Assembly: GCA_965240325.2 (NCBI GenBank)
Contig: OZ251233.1
Coordinates: 2,108,001 to 2,172,000 of the forward strand
DNA length: 64,000 nt
DNA from: Rebecca billardiae RCC1528
Taxonomy: Eukaryota; Haptophyta
Direction of reading: 5' to 3'
Shown: piece after piece, positions 40,584-50,183 of the stretch
Position numbering within the stretch: the stretch's first letter is position 1
How the letters are laid out: each line of letters opens with the position of its first letter
The notes under the pieces: model-generated
The model's input: only the letters and a program-made list of their open reading frames with translations
The model's database searches: none
What the model was told of the DNA's origin: nothing
Made by a program: the position numbers and the translations under genes

Positions 40584-41012
40584 GCTGAGGGCTGCCCGCG
40601 CGCCGCGCCTGCTGTTCGTGCTGACTAGCACCGGGCCGCCTCCGCCTCCGCCTCCGCCTTGGTCTTGGAGAGGCGGGTGACAGCGACTCGTCTCCAGTCT
40701 GTCTGTCGTCTCTGAGTCTGACCGGATGAAGCCGATTGACGTATATGATGATCATGACGACCGATGTCGTCACACATTGAAGCAGCATGGTATAACACGG
40801 ATAACGACGAGATTGACGATCGACTCCGATGTGCTCGTCCCATCGGAATCAGCAGCGACTTCTAAAGACTAAAGAGTCTTTAGCTCTAAGCCGGCCGCGC
40901 AGCGCCCTGACTCGGTGCGGGCGACCGCACGGCAGCTGGTGACCGACGCCTGACCGACCCGGCACGTCTCCCTCGCCAGGACGGTGCCCCAGTCGGCCTG
41001 GGCATCGCCAGG
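40584..41012. other. Intergenic, convergent gene ends
   Basis: 429 bp between the PH-ankyrin gene and the Yippee gene. It includes a CCTCCG triplet run (about 40638-40659) and the hairpin-like AGACTAAAGAGTCTTTAG near 40865-40882. No gene seen. Confidence 0.45.
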
Positions 41013-41408
41013 TCACCTCCAGCCCACGTCGTGGATCATGCGCGACTTCTCGACGATGAACTTGCCCTCCTTGTACTTTTGGTCCTCCGCAAACGCCTGC
41101 ACGTACGTCCAGCCGAGCGTGCCGCGGCAGGTGATGCAGAAGGTGTCGGCCACGGTGTGCAGGCCTGTCATCAGGTTGCGGTTCTCGTGCGGCCCGGTGA
41201 GGACGTTGACGCAGTGTGACACCAGGAACGCACGGCCGTGGCGCCCGTTGAATGACTTGCTGATGATTGCGTCCGCGTGCGCAATGTGCGTCCGGCACGA
41301 GGCGCACGAGAAGATGTGCTCCCCAGCGAGCTGCACGAGCGGCGCGTCTTCTGGGGGCGCCTTCTCGGCCGATTCCGAGTCGCGCCGTAACCCGTGGTAC
41401 AGCGGCAT
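41013..41408 (-). CDS. Yippee-like zinc-binding protein
   Basis: ATG at 41408 (MPLYHGLRRDSESAEKA), 131 residues. The Yippee/Mis18 fold is clear, with two CxxC pairs (FSCASCRTHIAHADAIISKS and ADTFCITCRGTLGWTYVQAF) about 50 residues apart that bind one zinc, plus ISKSFNGRHGRAFLV, LMTGLHTVADTFC and YKEGKFIVEKSRMIHDVGWR. It is highly conserved relative to animal YPEL1-5, though NSVVNV is replaced by SHCVNV. YPEL5 is part of the GID/CTLH ubiquitin ligase; other members sit at centrosome or nucleolus. The open frame continues upstream of 41408, but that part overlaps the promoter of the divergent TTL-like gene and reads as unstructured. Confidence 0.93.
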   Translation of the reverse strand: MPLYHGLRRDSESAEKAPPEDAPLVQLAGEHIFSCASCRTHIAHADAIISKSFNGRHGRAFLVSHCVNVLTGPHENRNLMTGLHTVADTFCITCRGTLGWTYVQAFAEDQKYKEGKFIVEKSRMIHDVGWR

Positions 41409-41582
41409 GCCGCCCCCCCCGCCCGGGCGCCTGCTCCTCCGGCGGCCCGCGTTGCCGGTTGGCGACCGCTCCGGAGCGATTAAACAAGTGGACGTGAGTT
41501 CGGAGCCGGGATCCCCAAGCGCGGCGCACGGGCGCGCATGGCTCCTGGTCCTCCTGGCGTCTGAGCGCGCGGGGGGCGCGCC

Positions 41583-44541
41583 ATGGGGCTCCAGAGCGCA
41601 GGCGCGCACAAGAACGGCAGCCCGAACGGGCATGGGCCCAAGCCCAAGCCGGCGGCCGCGCGGCGCGGGCGCACCACCGCGGGCATGTGGATGGCCTTCC
41701 TGCTCGCGGCGGCCATGCTGATCGCGGTGTTTGTGGTGTATGGCAACTCGGCGCTCGACAAGGGGGTGACGAGCCCGTCGTTCTCGCCGGTGATCACCCG
41801 GCCGTACTTCTCCAGCGGGATCCGCAACGCCTCGTCAGCCATCACCGCCCTCGCGAGCGCTCGTCTCGGCGCCGGCGCCGGCGCCAAGCAGTGGTGGAAG
41901 CGCGGCGGCCTGGCGGGCGGCCAGCCGCAGCTGCCCAACGGCGTCGCGCAGATGTCGTTGGCGCAGCGGGCGCAGCGGCAGGACGCGATCCACGCGTCGG
42001 CGGCGTACTGGGCGAGCCAGCACATGCAGCGCTGGCAGCCCAGCGGCTACTGCCGCCACTTCCGCGTGGGCGACCGCAAGGACTTTCTGATGACGATCGC
42101 GCCGATGCTGACCGACCAAGGCCTGTGCCCGAGCTTCAACAAGTCGTTCGACGTGTACTGGGGGTTCGCGCTGAACGCGATCGAGGCGTTCATGGCGCCG
42201 CAGCTCAAGAAGAACGTCGCCGACGACGCCATCATCAACTCGCTCCCGATGATGATGCAGCTCGTCGGCGAGAAGCCGTCGATTGCCAACCTGCAGCACG
42301 ACTGCTTCAAGAACTTCTACAAGCCGCACAAGGGGCACGACGGGAAGCACGAGCGGTGGGCGAAGCTGGAGCAGCGCGGCTGGTGCTCGTTCACGCAGCC
42401 CGGCTTCAACGCGCGGCGCGAGCACGACACCGGCCCCGTCCGGCTGCAGTACAACGCGATGCACACGTTCGCCGACCGCAAGCACAAGAAGACGGGCAAG
42501 TTCCCTGGCCTGTGGATCGTCAAGAGCATGCTGGCCTACTCGCAGCAGGGCATCCAGCTGGTGTGGCTGCGCGAGGAGGACCTGCGCGACGACGCGAGCT
42601 TCGCGCGCTGGGCCGAGCAGCGCATCCCCAAGGGCGACTTCACCGTGCAGTACTACCTCGCCGACCCAATGCAGTGGCGCGACCGCAAGTTCGACATGCG
42701 CGTGCTCGCGCTCATCACGTCCGTGCGGCCGCTCCGCTTCTACGTGCTCGACCACGCCTTCCCCAAGATCGCGACGAAGGCGTACACGACGCGCGTCGAG
42801 TCGCTGAAGGACTCGTGCGTGCACTTCCGCATGCCCGTGTGCGAGGACCCCGTCAAGCCGTACCCCGAGTCGACGGACCGCAAGCTCTTCCGCGACAACC
42901 TGCTGCCGCCTCTGTCCTCGTATTCAGACTGGGACACACGGCTCTACCCCGCGCTGTACAAGACGCTGCTCAAGGTGGTGCTGCTCGCGAGGAAGCAGGT
43001 GCGCGCGCCGAGCCGCGCGGCCGTGCGCGCGCGCGCAGCGAGCGAGCCGGCTGGGGCGGCCGCGTCGCGCATCCCGCGCACGCCGCCGTCGCCCCCGCCG
43101 CGGCCGTCGCCCCGGCCCTCTCTCGCCGACGGCGCGGCGCGCGTGCGGCCGCGCGCCGTGCCGCGCCGTCGTCCGCCAAACAGCTGCTCAAGGCTGACCG
43201 GCGGCTGTGCAAGCACGGCTTCCTGCACAAGCGCGTGCAGGTGCTGCAGCCCGACGTGATCTACGACGTGGCCGGCAACGCGTACGTGATCGAGATGAAC
43301 ACCAACGGCTTCATGGTCGGCTCGCTGCACAAGGAGTTCTTCGACGCGACGCTGCAGATGCGCTCCGCGCTCGAGATCTCAGGCGTCGGCCGGTGCGCGC
43401 GCGGCCGCGGCCGCGGCCCGCGGCGCGCGCACGGCGCGCGCGCGCGCTCGCAGCGCCAGCCGCGCCTGTGGGCGGCGGAGGGCGGCGCGGGCTGGCGGGC
43501 GGACAGGCCGCCCGACGCGCCAAGGACACGCGCCGATCGCGCGCCGCCGCGCGCGCCCCGGCGCTCCGCTCCCCTGCGCCCCGCAGCTACCCACTCGAGC
43601 CCCGCTACCGCGAGGGCAAGAGCCGCGTGATGGGCGAGTACTGCGCGGGCACGGACGGGCTCACGCTCGCGACGGACGCGGACCTCGCGGGGCACGGCAT
43701 CCCAACGATGCCGCAGCGGTGCATGGAGCGGCTCGCCGACACGTGCACCGCGCGCGAGGGCGACGCGATCGCGACGATGCTCGACGAGTGGTGCCACGCC
43801 GGCCGCTGGCTGTCGGTGTGGCCGCCGCGTGACGAGCGCACGTTCAAGCACGTGACCAAGATCTACAAGGACGTGTCCCAGGACGTGCTGCGGCCGCTCT
43901 TCTGGTCGCCGAGCGACGGGCAGATGCTGCGCTTCGCGCGCTGGATGCAGCTGGACAGCGAGTACGTGCGCGACGGCGCGCTCGCCTTCTGCGGCGCTGA
44001 GAACCAGCGGCTGGTCGAGAACCGCACGCTCGGCGTGCCGGGGTGCAAGTGCCGCGACACGCTGCGGAGGCCCAACCAGGAGCACACGGCCAAGGTGCTC
44101 AGCATCAAGAACCCCAACCGCCCCGACGCGAAGAAGCCGAAGAACGACACAGTCGTCGTCGCCGTGGGCAGCGGCAGCCCCGCCGTCGTCTCTCAGGAGG
44201 ACACCAGCGGCAAGGACTTGCTCGGCAGCGCCGCGATCGCGCAGGGCCAGCTCAAGGCGCGCATGCCGGTGCGCGACCTCAAGCGCTTCCCGCCCGGGTA
44301 CGAGGGCGAGGGGTACGACGGCAGGTCGGACAACGGCAAGTTGACGCAGGAGTTCGAGAATGCGCGCATCGCGGGCTTCAAGATGTACAGGGGGCAGCTC
44401 GTCAAGCCAAAGGGCGAGAAGGGCGAGAAGGGCGACGGGAAGGGCGGCGGCGAGACGAAGAGAAAAGCGCACGGCGGGCACCACCGCGTCACCATCAGGG
44501 GTGGCGGCGGCGCGAGATCCCATGGCGGCGATTCGTCATGA
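41583..44541 (+). CDS. TTL-like ATP-grasp protein with N-terminal membrane anchor
   Basis: Exons 41583-42998, 43184-43392 and 43587-44541 encode 859 residues; both introns start GTGCGC and end CAG. A single membrane segment (MWMAFLLAAAMLIAVFVVYG, residues about 36-55) after a basic N-terminus predicts a type II protein. The middle carries tubulin-tyrosine-ligase-like ATP-grasp motifs: GKFPGLWIVKSMLAYSQQGI, DFTVQYYLADPMQWRDRKFD, MRVLALITSVRPLRFYVLDH and, after intron 1, VIYDVAGNAYVIEMNTNGFM (the Glu-x-Asn metal site). TTL-family enzymes ligate amino acids to tubulin or other proteins; a lumenal or extracellular catalytic domain would be unusual, so the substrate is probably not tubulin. The C-terminus adds a Cys-containing region and a collagen-like tail (KGEKGEKGDGKGGG). 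Intron 2 placement is the least certain. Confidence 0.82.
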
Positions 44542-45143
44542 GACATGATGTCCATGATAATTGATATATGATATATATATATATATATGTATGTATATAT
44601 ATACGGGGGCCAGGTTCCCCAGCATCAAGCACTGCATCTGCAGCAGCCCGCCGGCGGGCCGGGCTGCGACATCGACTACCAGTACCACCTCATCTGCTTC
44701 ATCGCCCACGGAGCGCGCTAGGCGGCGCGCTCACTCCCCAAGCCCCTCTTCTGCACTGACTGCAGCTGCGCGCCGCTTGGCCGGCGCGCGGCGACGCGTA
44801 CTACGACCTCATCCTCATCCAGGCGCCCACGCGGGCGCACGGGGGCGACAGCCGCGGCTGCCGCTTGCCGGAGCTACTCGCCGCTAGGTCGGCGGGCGGC
44901 GACATCGACTACGACCTCACCCTCATCCAAGTGCTCCAGAAGGCGCTCGGCCGCGGCGGCATCTGCCGTCGCCGCCGCGTGCCCCAGGCCGAGGCGGTGC
45001 TCCATCCCGGCCCCGCTCCCGTAGGGGGGCAGGGCTGGGGGTGGCGCACTGTCTGACCTGGACGGAAGGCGCGGACGCATTCTATGTGTCTGTTGCACTC
45101 TGAGCCTGACGCTTGTCCGATGCTGCCACGTCGTTATGTATAT
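44542..45143. other. Intergenic: (TA)n and first copy of a duplicated GC-rich unit
   Basis: No gene supported. A (TA)n tract lies at about 44570-44602 and copy 1 of the duplication at 44697-45148. Short in-frame peptides such as GDAYYDLILIQ and GDIDYDLTLIQ can be read but no intact start-to-stop protein with family features is present. Confidence 0.5.
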
Positions 45144-45148
45144 ATATT
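44697..45148 (+). repeat. Duplicated unit, copy 1
   Basis: About 452 bp, starting CATCGCCCA and ending in (TA)n. Nearly identical to 48679-49136 apart from a few substitutions and small indels. Within it two related segments encode GDAYYDLILIQ and GDIDYDLTLIQ in one frame. The LTR retrotransposon is inserted in the (TA)n at its right edge. Confidence 0.85.
45144..45148 (+). repeat. Target-site duplication, left (ATATT)
   Basis: ATATT directly precedes the left LTR and is repeated directly after the right LTR at 48613-48617. Five bp is the usual duplication length for LTR retroelements. Confidence 0.9.
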
Positions 45149-45461
45149 TGTCAAAGGAATCGCCAATCTACAGTGATTTCCAATTTCCAATCCAACATTT
45201 TACTCGCAGTCACACAGTGGCGGCGCGACCGCTGCGGCGGCGCTCGCACAAAATCCTCCAAAATCAACCTGAACCTCATCCTAAAATACAGCAGGACAGC
45301 ATGGCTGGCGGCGGCATCTGGAAGCATTCTAGATGCTTCCGAAACTCGTGAACGAAACATGAGCCGATCACTCAAAACACGCTGAGCTCACCACCGCAAA
45401 AAAGAGCCGAAGCTCGTCCACGACCTCGCGACCGTCAAGCCTCGAGACGCGTTCCCTGACA
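45149..45461 (+). repeat. Left LTR, 313 bp
   Basis: Starts TGTCAAAGGAATCGCC and ends GTTCCCTGACA. The last base is also the A of the Gag ATG. The sequence just after it (TGCTAGCACGGTGCTGG) does not start with the usual TGG of a tRNA primer-binding site. Confidence 0.95.
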
Positions 45462-48034
45462 TGCTAGCACGGTGCTGGGAGAACTTGGGCAAGGATGGAG
45501 ACGACGAGAACAGCGGCAAGGACGTGAACGGCCATCAGCCCGCCCCAGTTGCTCCCCTCATTGGGTTGAAGCCAGGCGTGGCAGAGCGCGCGGCATTGCC
45601 GCGCTGCTCATCGGCGATCGCGCGCAAGCGCACGCCAGACTACCTCGCCGCTGCCCTGAGGGGCATGCAGGCTGAGAAGAACCGGCAAGGCGAGAAGCTC
45701 ACGCTTCTCCGCAAGCCCATCTCCAGCGCCTCCGGGCCTGGCAACATCGCTGACCTGAACTCAGGCAGCATCGTGTCGTATGCGCGCAATGCTGCATCGC
45801 ACGCAAGGCCTCGAGCCGACATCAAGGATCACCTTGAGGAGGAGGTTCGCGCACAGCGCGGTGAGGAGGAGCGTTGCCGCTCGCATCCCCCGCCATCGCG
45901 CCACTCCATCCGCACGCACGTCGTTGCGCAGGGGATCTCAACAACTACCGCCCGGGACTCTGCGCCCGCGAGCGCGGTTCAAGAGCGCGCGGCTGAGAGC
46001 CCGCAGCTCAAGGAGTGCCTTGCGGCCTCCGAGTCATCGAACGAGGTCACCGAGCGTTCCGGGGCAGATGTAGCGCTCGACGCTGCTGCCGCTGATGCCG
46101 CTCCGACCGTCGAGGCCCTCGAGCCTGCCAACGCTGCTCGGCGTGCTGGCCTTCTGGCCGCCGCCAATGACAGCGCGGTCGTGACCGCAGTCAGTCTGCA
46201 GCCTCGCTCGCACGACTCTGTGTCTGACTCTGAGTCTGACCGATCGAACGATGACATTAACACCGATGAGTGCGACGCAAACGACCTGTATGGTCTGGCA
46301 GAGCAAACTATGCTCCAAGATGCTACGACACGTGACTCTGTCACAGCGAGCTCAAGCATCAAGTCAGCGGCCGCATTTATTATTGATGCGCCTGACCCAA
46401 ACAAATACGTTTACCCCAAAATTACCAGCCTCACGATGGCTTCCGAAGCCGAGCTGCTCGCCACGAGCGACACAAGCAGCCGCGAGATGACCGCCGCAGA
46501 GACGGCAGAGTCCTCGTCTGGCACGTATCGACTCGCGTCGAACGTAGGAAGCGCATGCGATGCAGGGGGGGCATCATACACCTGCTTGACGGCAAAGCCG
46601 CAGCAAAACCAAGTTGGCGAGCGCGACGCGCGTGCGCATGCATCAGCTGCGTCAGCCATCACAACGCCACACTCTTGCAAGGAAGAGTATTCCGCCGAAG
46701 CTGCCGCGGATGCACATGCATCACCGCTGGACAGAACGAGCGTGAAGAAGCCCAAAGAAGGCACCACAGCCTCGACGAGGGTCACTCCTCGCTCGAAGGT
46801 AGAGCGCGAATCGCCACAGAGCGCGCGCGACACATCGACCAATGCACTTGAGTCGAAGAAACGTGACTGGATAGTCATCGAAGGAGGAGTCACAGACTCT
46901 AATCCAACCAAGAAGGAACGTGTGTTCATGGCACGCGAATCCTCGGCAGGAGTGGATACACCCGCCACACACAAGCTGACACAGTCGGCTCTGAAATCCA
47001 AGCGCGCGGTACACAGCGCGATACGGGATGCACTCGCAGAAGTGAGCACCTACTACAAGGGCAAATCCTCAGATGTCACACCGGACATAATGGAGCCCAA
47101 GGATAGCAAGCTATCCGGCTTTCAACTCATTGCCAAAGACAAATGGGTGAAAGACGCAGCCAAAATCGTTCCATACAAGGCTGACAACGCTGACGCCAAC
47201 AAGATCGGATCGGTCTACGATCGATCTGCGGCAGCGATATTCAAGCAGCTGAAGGACTCTATCGAGCCTCAGTTATTCGCCTATCTGGAATCGAAGCTGC
47301 ACATCAGCGATCCGACCAAGAACTACTTGGATCTGGCGCTGCTGCTACAGATATTTGAGCGCGAGCTCAAGATCACAACTATGTCCGAACTCAGGGATGA
47401 ATTCCTGAAGTTATACCCGACAAAGGTGTCGCCCATTGGCGCATCGGACATTATCAAGAAATCCGTCGAGCAAGTCCGCTCATCTCGATATGGGAATCTG
47501 GACGATGCTACGATGTTGGTCTTCAAGCTGTATAACAGCATGCACGACCATCCCCAAGTCTACGAGTCAGTTATCTCGCACTTCGGAGCGCTCACGCCCG
47601 AGCAATGTGTGGATAACACTGACCAGATAATGGCCCAGATGGAAGATGCCTACAAACGGCACGGCTCAATGAAGCTACTCCATCAGAACAATACCAAGGG
47701 GAGAGAGACCGAAAATTATTCCAAGATACGCCAAAATGCCGATTATCAGCAAGGCACGCGGCGACGCGGTGACTTTGAGGGCGCCGAAGTCTTCGCCGCT
47801 CAGGCCCAAAAGGCTCCAGCCAATGGCGAGAGCGGGCCGAATAACTCGGACACCGGCAAACGGTGCACTCACTGTGGTCTCAAGAACCATACTGCCCAGC
47901 AGTGTTGGAAGCTCCACCCAGAGCTACGCCCCAAGGCCAACAATTACAACAAAGGCAAAAACAAGGGAGCCAACAAATTTCCCAAGGAGCGTATCCATTT
48001 CCTGGATATTCCTGCTCCGGATGCCTATGATTGA
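45461..48034 (+). CDS. gag: Gag-like protein with CCHC zinc knuckle
   Basis: 857 residues. ATG at 45461 straddles the left LTR boundary. Residues about 1-560 are low-complexity, Ser/Ala/Glu-rich and probably disordered. Residues about 565-750 form a helical capsid-like region (SAAAIFKQLKDSIEPQLFAY, NYLDLALLLQIFERELKITT, DATMLVFKLYNSMHDHPQVY, TPEQCVDNTDQIMAQMEDAY). Near residue 802 is a zinc knuckle, CTHCGLKNHTAQQC, which fits Cx2Cx4Hx4C and is followed by a basic tail. Gag proteins assemble the retroelement particle and bind its RNA. The reading frame is intact, with no stop or frameshift, which fits a young, possibly transmissible copy. The next in-frame Met is at about residue 68, leaving the first as the likely start. 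Copia or Gypsy origin cannot be told without pol. Confidence 0.88.
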   Translation: MLARCWENLGKDGDDENSGKDVNGHQPAPVAPLIGLKPGVAERAALPRCSSAIARKRTPDYLAAALRGMQAEKNRQGEKLTLLRKPISSASGPGNIADLNSGSIVSYARNAASHARPRADIKDHLEEEVRAQRGEEERCRSHPPPSRHSIRTHVVAQGISTTTARDSAPASAVQERAAESPQLKECLAASESSNEVTERSGADVALDAAAADAAPTVEALEPANAARRAGLLAAANDSAVVTAVSLQPRSHDSVSDSESDRSNDDINTDECDANDLYGLAEQTMLQDATTRDSVTASSSIKSAAAFIIDAPDPNKYVYPKITSLTMASEAELLATSDTSSREMTAAETAESSSGTYRLASNVGSACDAGGASYTCLTAKPQQNQVGERDARAHASAASAITTPHSCKEEYSAEAAADAHASPLDRTSVKKPKEGTTASTRVTPRSKVERESPQSARDTSTNALESKKRDWIVIEGGVTDSNPTKKERVFMARESSAGVDTPATHKLTQSALKSKRAVHSAIRDALAEVSTYYKGKSSDVTPDIMEPKDSKLSGFQLIAKDKWVKDAAKIVPYKADNADANKIGSVYDRSAAAIFKQLKDSIEPQLFAYLESKLHISDPTKNYLDLALLLQIFERELKITTMSELRDEFLKLYPTKVSPIGASDIIKKSVEQVRSSRYGNLDDATMLVFKLYNSMHDHPQVYESVISHFGALTPEQCVDNTDQIMAQMEDAYKRHGSMKLLHQNNTKGRETENYSKIRQNADYQQGTRRRGDFEGAEVFAAQAQKAPANGESGPNNSDTGKRCTHCGLKNHTAQQCWKLHPELRPKANNYNKGKNKGANKFPKERIHFLDIPAPDAYD

Positions 48035-48290
48035 CTATCAAGGCAGGGCATGACCCAATAACAAGGTCCAAAATCAAGGCCAAAGAGTGAACATTTGGTG
48101 CAAATAAGCCCAGGACTGACTCGGGTTACCCAAAACCGTCACACGGAAGTCCCAGCACATGACCCGTATCCTGGCATTGGCAACCATTACTGACTCCAAT
48201 TCACTCATGCACACAGATGCACAAACAATACCAAGCCCAAAATCACTCATAATCCAAGCTTAGTCCTCACAGACGAGCGCATATTGGATT

Positions 48291-48299
48291 GAGGGGGGG
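48291..48299 (+). other. Polypurine tract
   Basis: GAGGGGGGG directly before the right LTR, at the position where plus-strand DNA synthesis is primed in LTR retroelements. Confidence 0.85.
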
Positions 48300-48612
48300 T
48301 GTCAAAGGAATCGCCAATCTACAGTGATTTCCAATTTCCAATCCAACATTTTACTCGCAGTCACACAGTGGCGGCGCGACCGCTGCGGCGGCGCTCGCAC
48401 AAAATCCTCCAAAATCAACCTGAACCTCATCCTAAAATACAGCAGGACAGCATGGCTGGCGGCGGCATCTGGAAGCATTCTAGATGCTTCCGAAACTCGT
48501 GAACGAAACATGAGCCGATCACTCAAAACACGCTGAGCTCACCACCGCAAAAAAGAGCCGAAGCTCGTCCACGACCTCGCGACCGTCAAGCCTCGAGACG
48601 CGTTCCCTGACA
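48300..48612 (+). repeat. Right LTR, 313 bp
   Basis: Same sequence as the left LTR as far as I can read, TG...CA ends, followed by the ATATT duplication. Confidence 0.95.
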
Positions 48613-48617
48613 ATATT
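48613..48617 (+). repeat. Target-site duplication, right (ATATT)
   Basis: Matches 45144-45148. Confidence 0.9.
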
Positions 48618-48644
48618 ATAGAGCTAGCACGGATATGCTGCATA

Positions 48645-48680
<36 letters not shown>

Positions 48681-50183
48681 TCGCCCAGAGCGCGCTAGGC
48701 GGCGCGCTCACTCTCCATTCTCCAAGCCCCTCTTCTGCAGCTGCGCGCCGCTTGGCCGGCGCGCGGCGACGCGTACTACGACCTCATCCTCATCCAGGCG
48801 CCCACGCGGGCGCACGGGGGCGACAGCCGCGGCTGCCGCTTGCCGGAGCTACTCGCCGCTAGGTCGGCGGGCAGCGACATCGACTACGACCTCACCCTCA
48901 TCCAAGTGCTCCGGAAGGCGCTCGGCCGCGGCGACATCTGCCGTCGCCGCCGCGTGCCCCAGGCCGAGGCGGTGCTCCATCCCGGCCCCGCTCCCGTAGG
49001 GGGCAGGGCTGGGGGTGGCGCACTGTCTGACCTGGACGGTAGGCGCGGACGCATTCTATGTGTCTGTTGCACTCTGAGCCTGACGCTTGTCCGATGTGAC
49101 TGCCACGTCGTTATATATATATATATATATATATATGTCTAGCCGTCCTCGAAGCGCCTGCGCCATCCAGATGCAGCGAGGAGGCGAGGCACACGCCGGG
49201 CAGGGCGGAGCCACGCTGCGAGATACCAGACTCTATACATTGAATAAGGGATTTTTGTTCCTCGGAAACAAAGTGCGAGCGGCACAGCTTGGAAGATGCA
49301 GCTCGAGAGCCGCCAAGCCGCACGAGAGCGAGGCACGAGGCACCATCGTGCAGAGGCGGGCGCCCTGAAAGATGCAGGCCCAGAACAGCTGCAGCCATCA
49401 GGACAGTGGGCGCTTCCGAAACGAAGGGCGTCGTCCGCTGCGTGAGCGAGAGAGACACAGGGCCGCGTCGGTCGGCTCGGTGCCAGATGAAAGAATCCAG
49501 GCCACCAATTGGCTGTCCAGAGCCACCATGCCAACCCGCTCAAAGCTCAGGAGCAGCACACGGCAAGTTAGCTAGTTCTGGGCCGTTGTGCGCGAGCACA
49601 GAGCAGGCTCGAAAGACCCTCGTGGCACGAGAAGAGGGTGGCCAAGATGGCAGCCGGACTTGCGCTCGGCCGCCTGCCTCGGGCCGATTGGCAGGCAGGT
49701 GTTGATACCATACGGCGCATTGCGCTCCCACCGTCCTCTTAGACAATCAGTTCATTATTGTGCCAATAACCCCACATATATATATCGTCGTCAGTAACTT
49801 TAGCAGTAGAAGCGCGATGTAAGCACATGCGCTCGGCGGAGGTGTGACCGCCATCCGATTCGTCTATTTTATAATAATGACACTTCAGCAGGCGGCCGTC
49901 GCCCCCGCCGGCCCGCTGGGTACAGCCGTACAGCGTCGGCGCTGATCAATCACGGTCACGGATCATATATCGCTGCGCGCGGTTGTCTGCTGTGCCAATG
50001 AGGCGGATACCTCTTGTGCGGGCTGGCCACTGGCGGACGTCCACGGTATCGAGCATTGCAGGCGAGGGCACCGACGCGCCTCCCGTGCGCGCAGTGCCGG
50101 TGCGGCCAGCGGGCTGCGCGCACGCGCACTCAGGCCCCGCGTCAAGCACGCCGTAGCACCGCGCGCCACGCCCAGGCTTCGGC
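48618..50183. other. Gene-free region with second copy of the duplicated unit
   Basis: (TA)n at 48646-48678, copy 2 of the duplicated unit (48679-49136, ending in another (TA)n), then about 1 kb (49137-50183) of mixed composition with no gene that I can support. GAGCTAGCACGGATATGC near 48618 shares GCTAGCACGG with the start of the retroelement interior. Confidence 0.5.
48679..49136 (+). repeat. Duplicated unit, copy 2
   Basis: About 458 bp matching 44697-45148 with few differences. Among them three amino-acid-changing substitutions in the GDIDYDLTLIQ-type frame and a small insertion near 48715, which argues against protein-level constraint. Confidence 0.85.

Larger units (their letters stand above)
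45149..48612 (+). mobile_element. Complete gag-only LTR retrotransposon (TR-GAG-like), 3464 bp
   Basis: Two 313-bp LTRs (45149-45461 and 48300-48612) that begin TG and end CA appear identical by reading; a 5-bp target duplication (ATATT) borders the element. A polypurine tract (GAGGGGGGG, 48291-48299) abuts the right LTR. One intact open frame of 857 codons encodes a Gag-like protein. No protease, reverse transcriptase, RNase H or integrase is present: only 265 bp lie between the Gag stop and the right LTR. The element therefore needs enzymes from another copy. Matching LTRs point to a recent insertion. Base use is much less GC-rich than the host genes. Confidence 0.92.

Noticed and set aside
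45149-48612. Hidden pol domain in other frames of the retroelement
   Set aside because: Only 265 bp lie outside Gag and the LTRs, and no reverse transcriptase or integrase motif appears in any frame.
49137-50183. Overlapping open frames up to 138 codons
   Set aside because: No conserved motif, no splice-compatible exon, no preferred strand.
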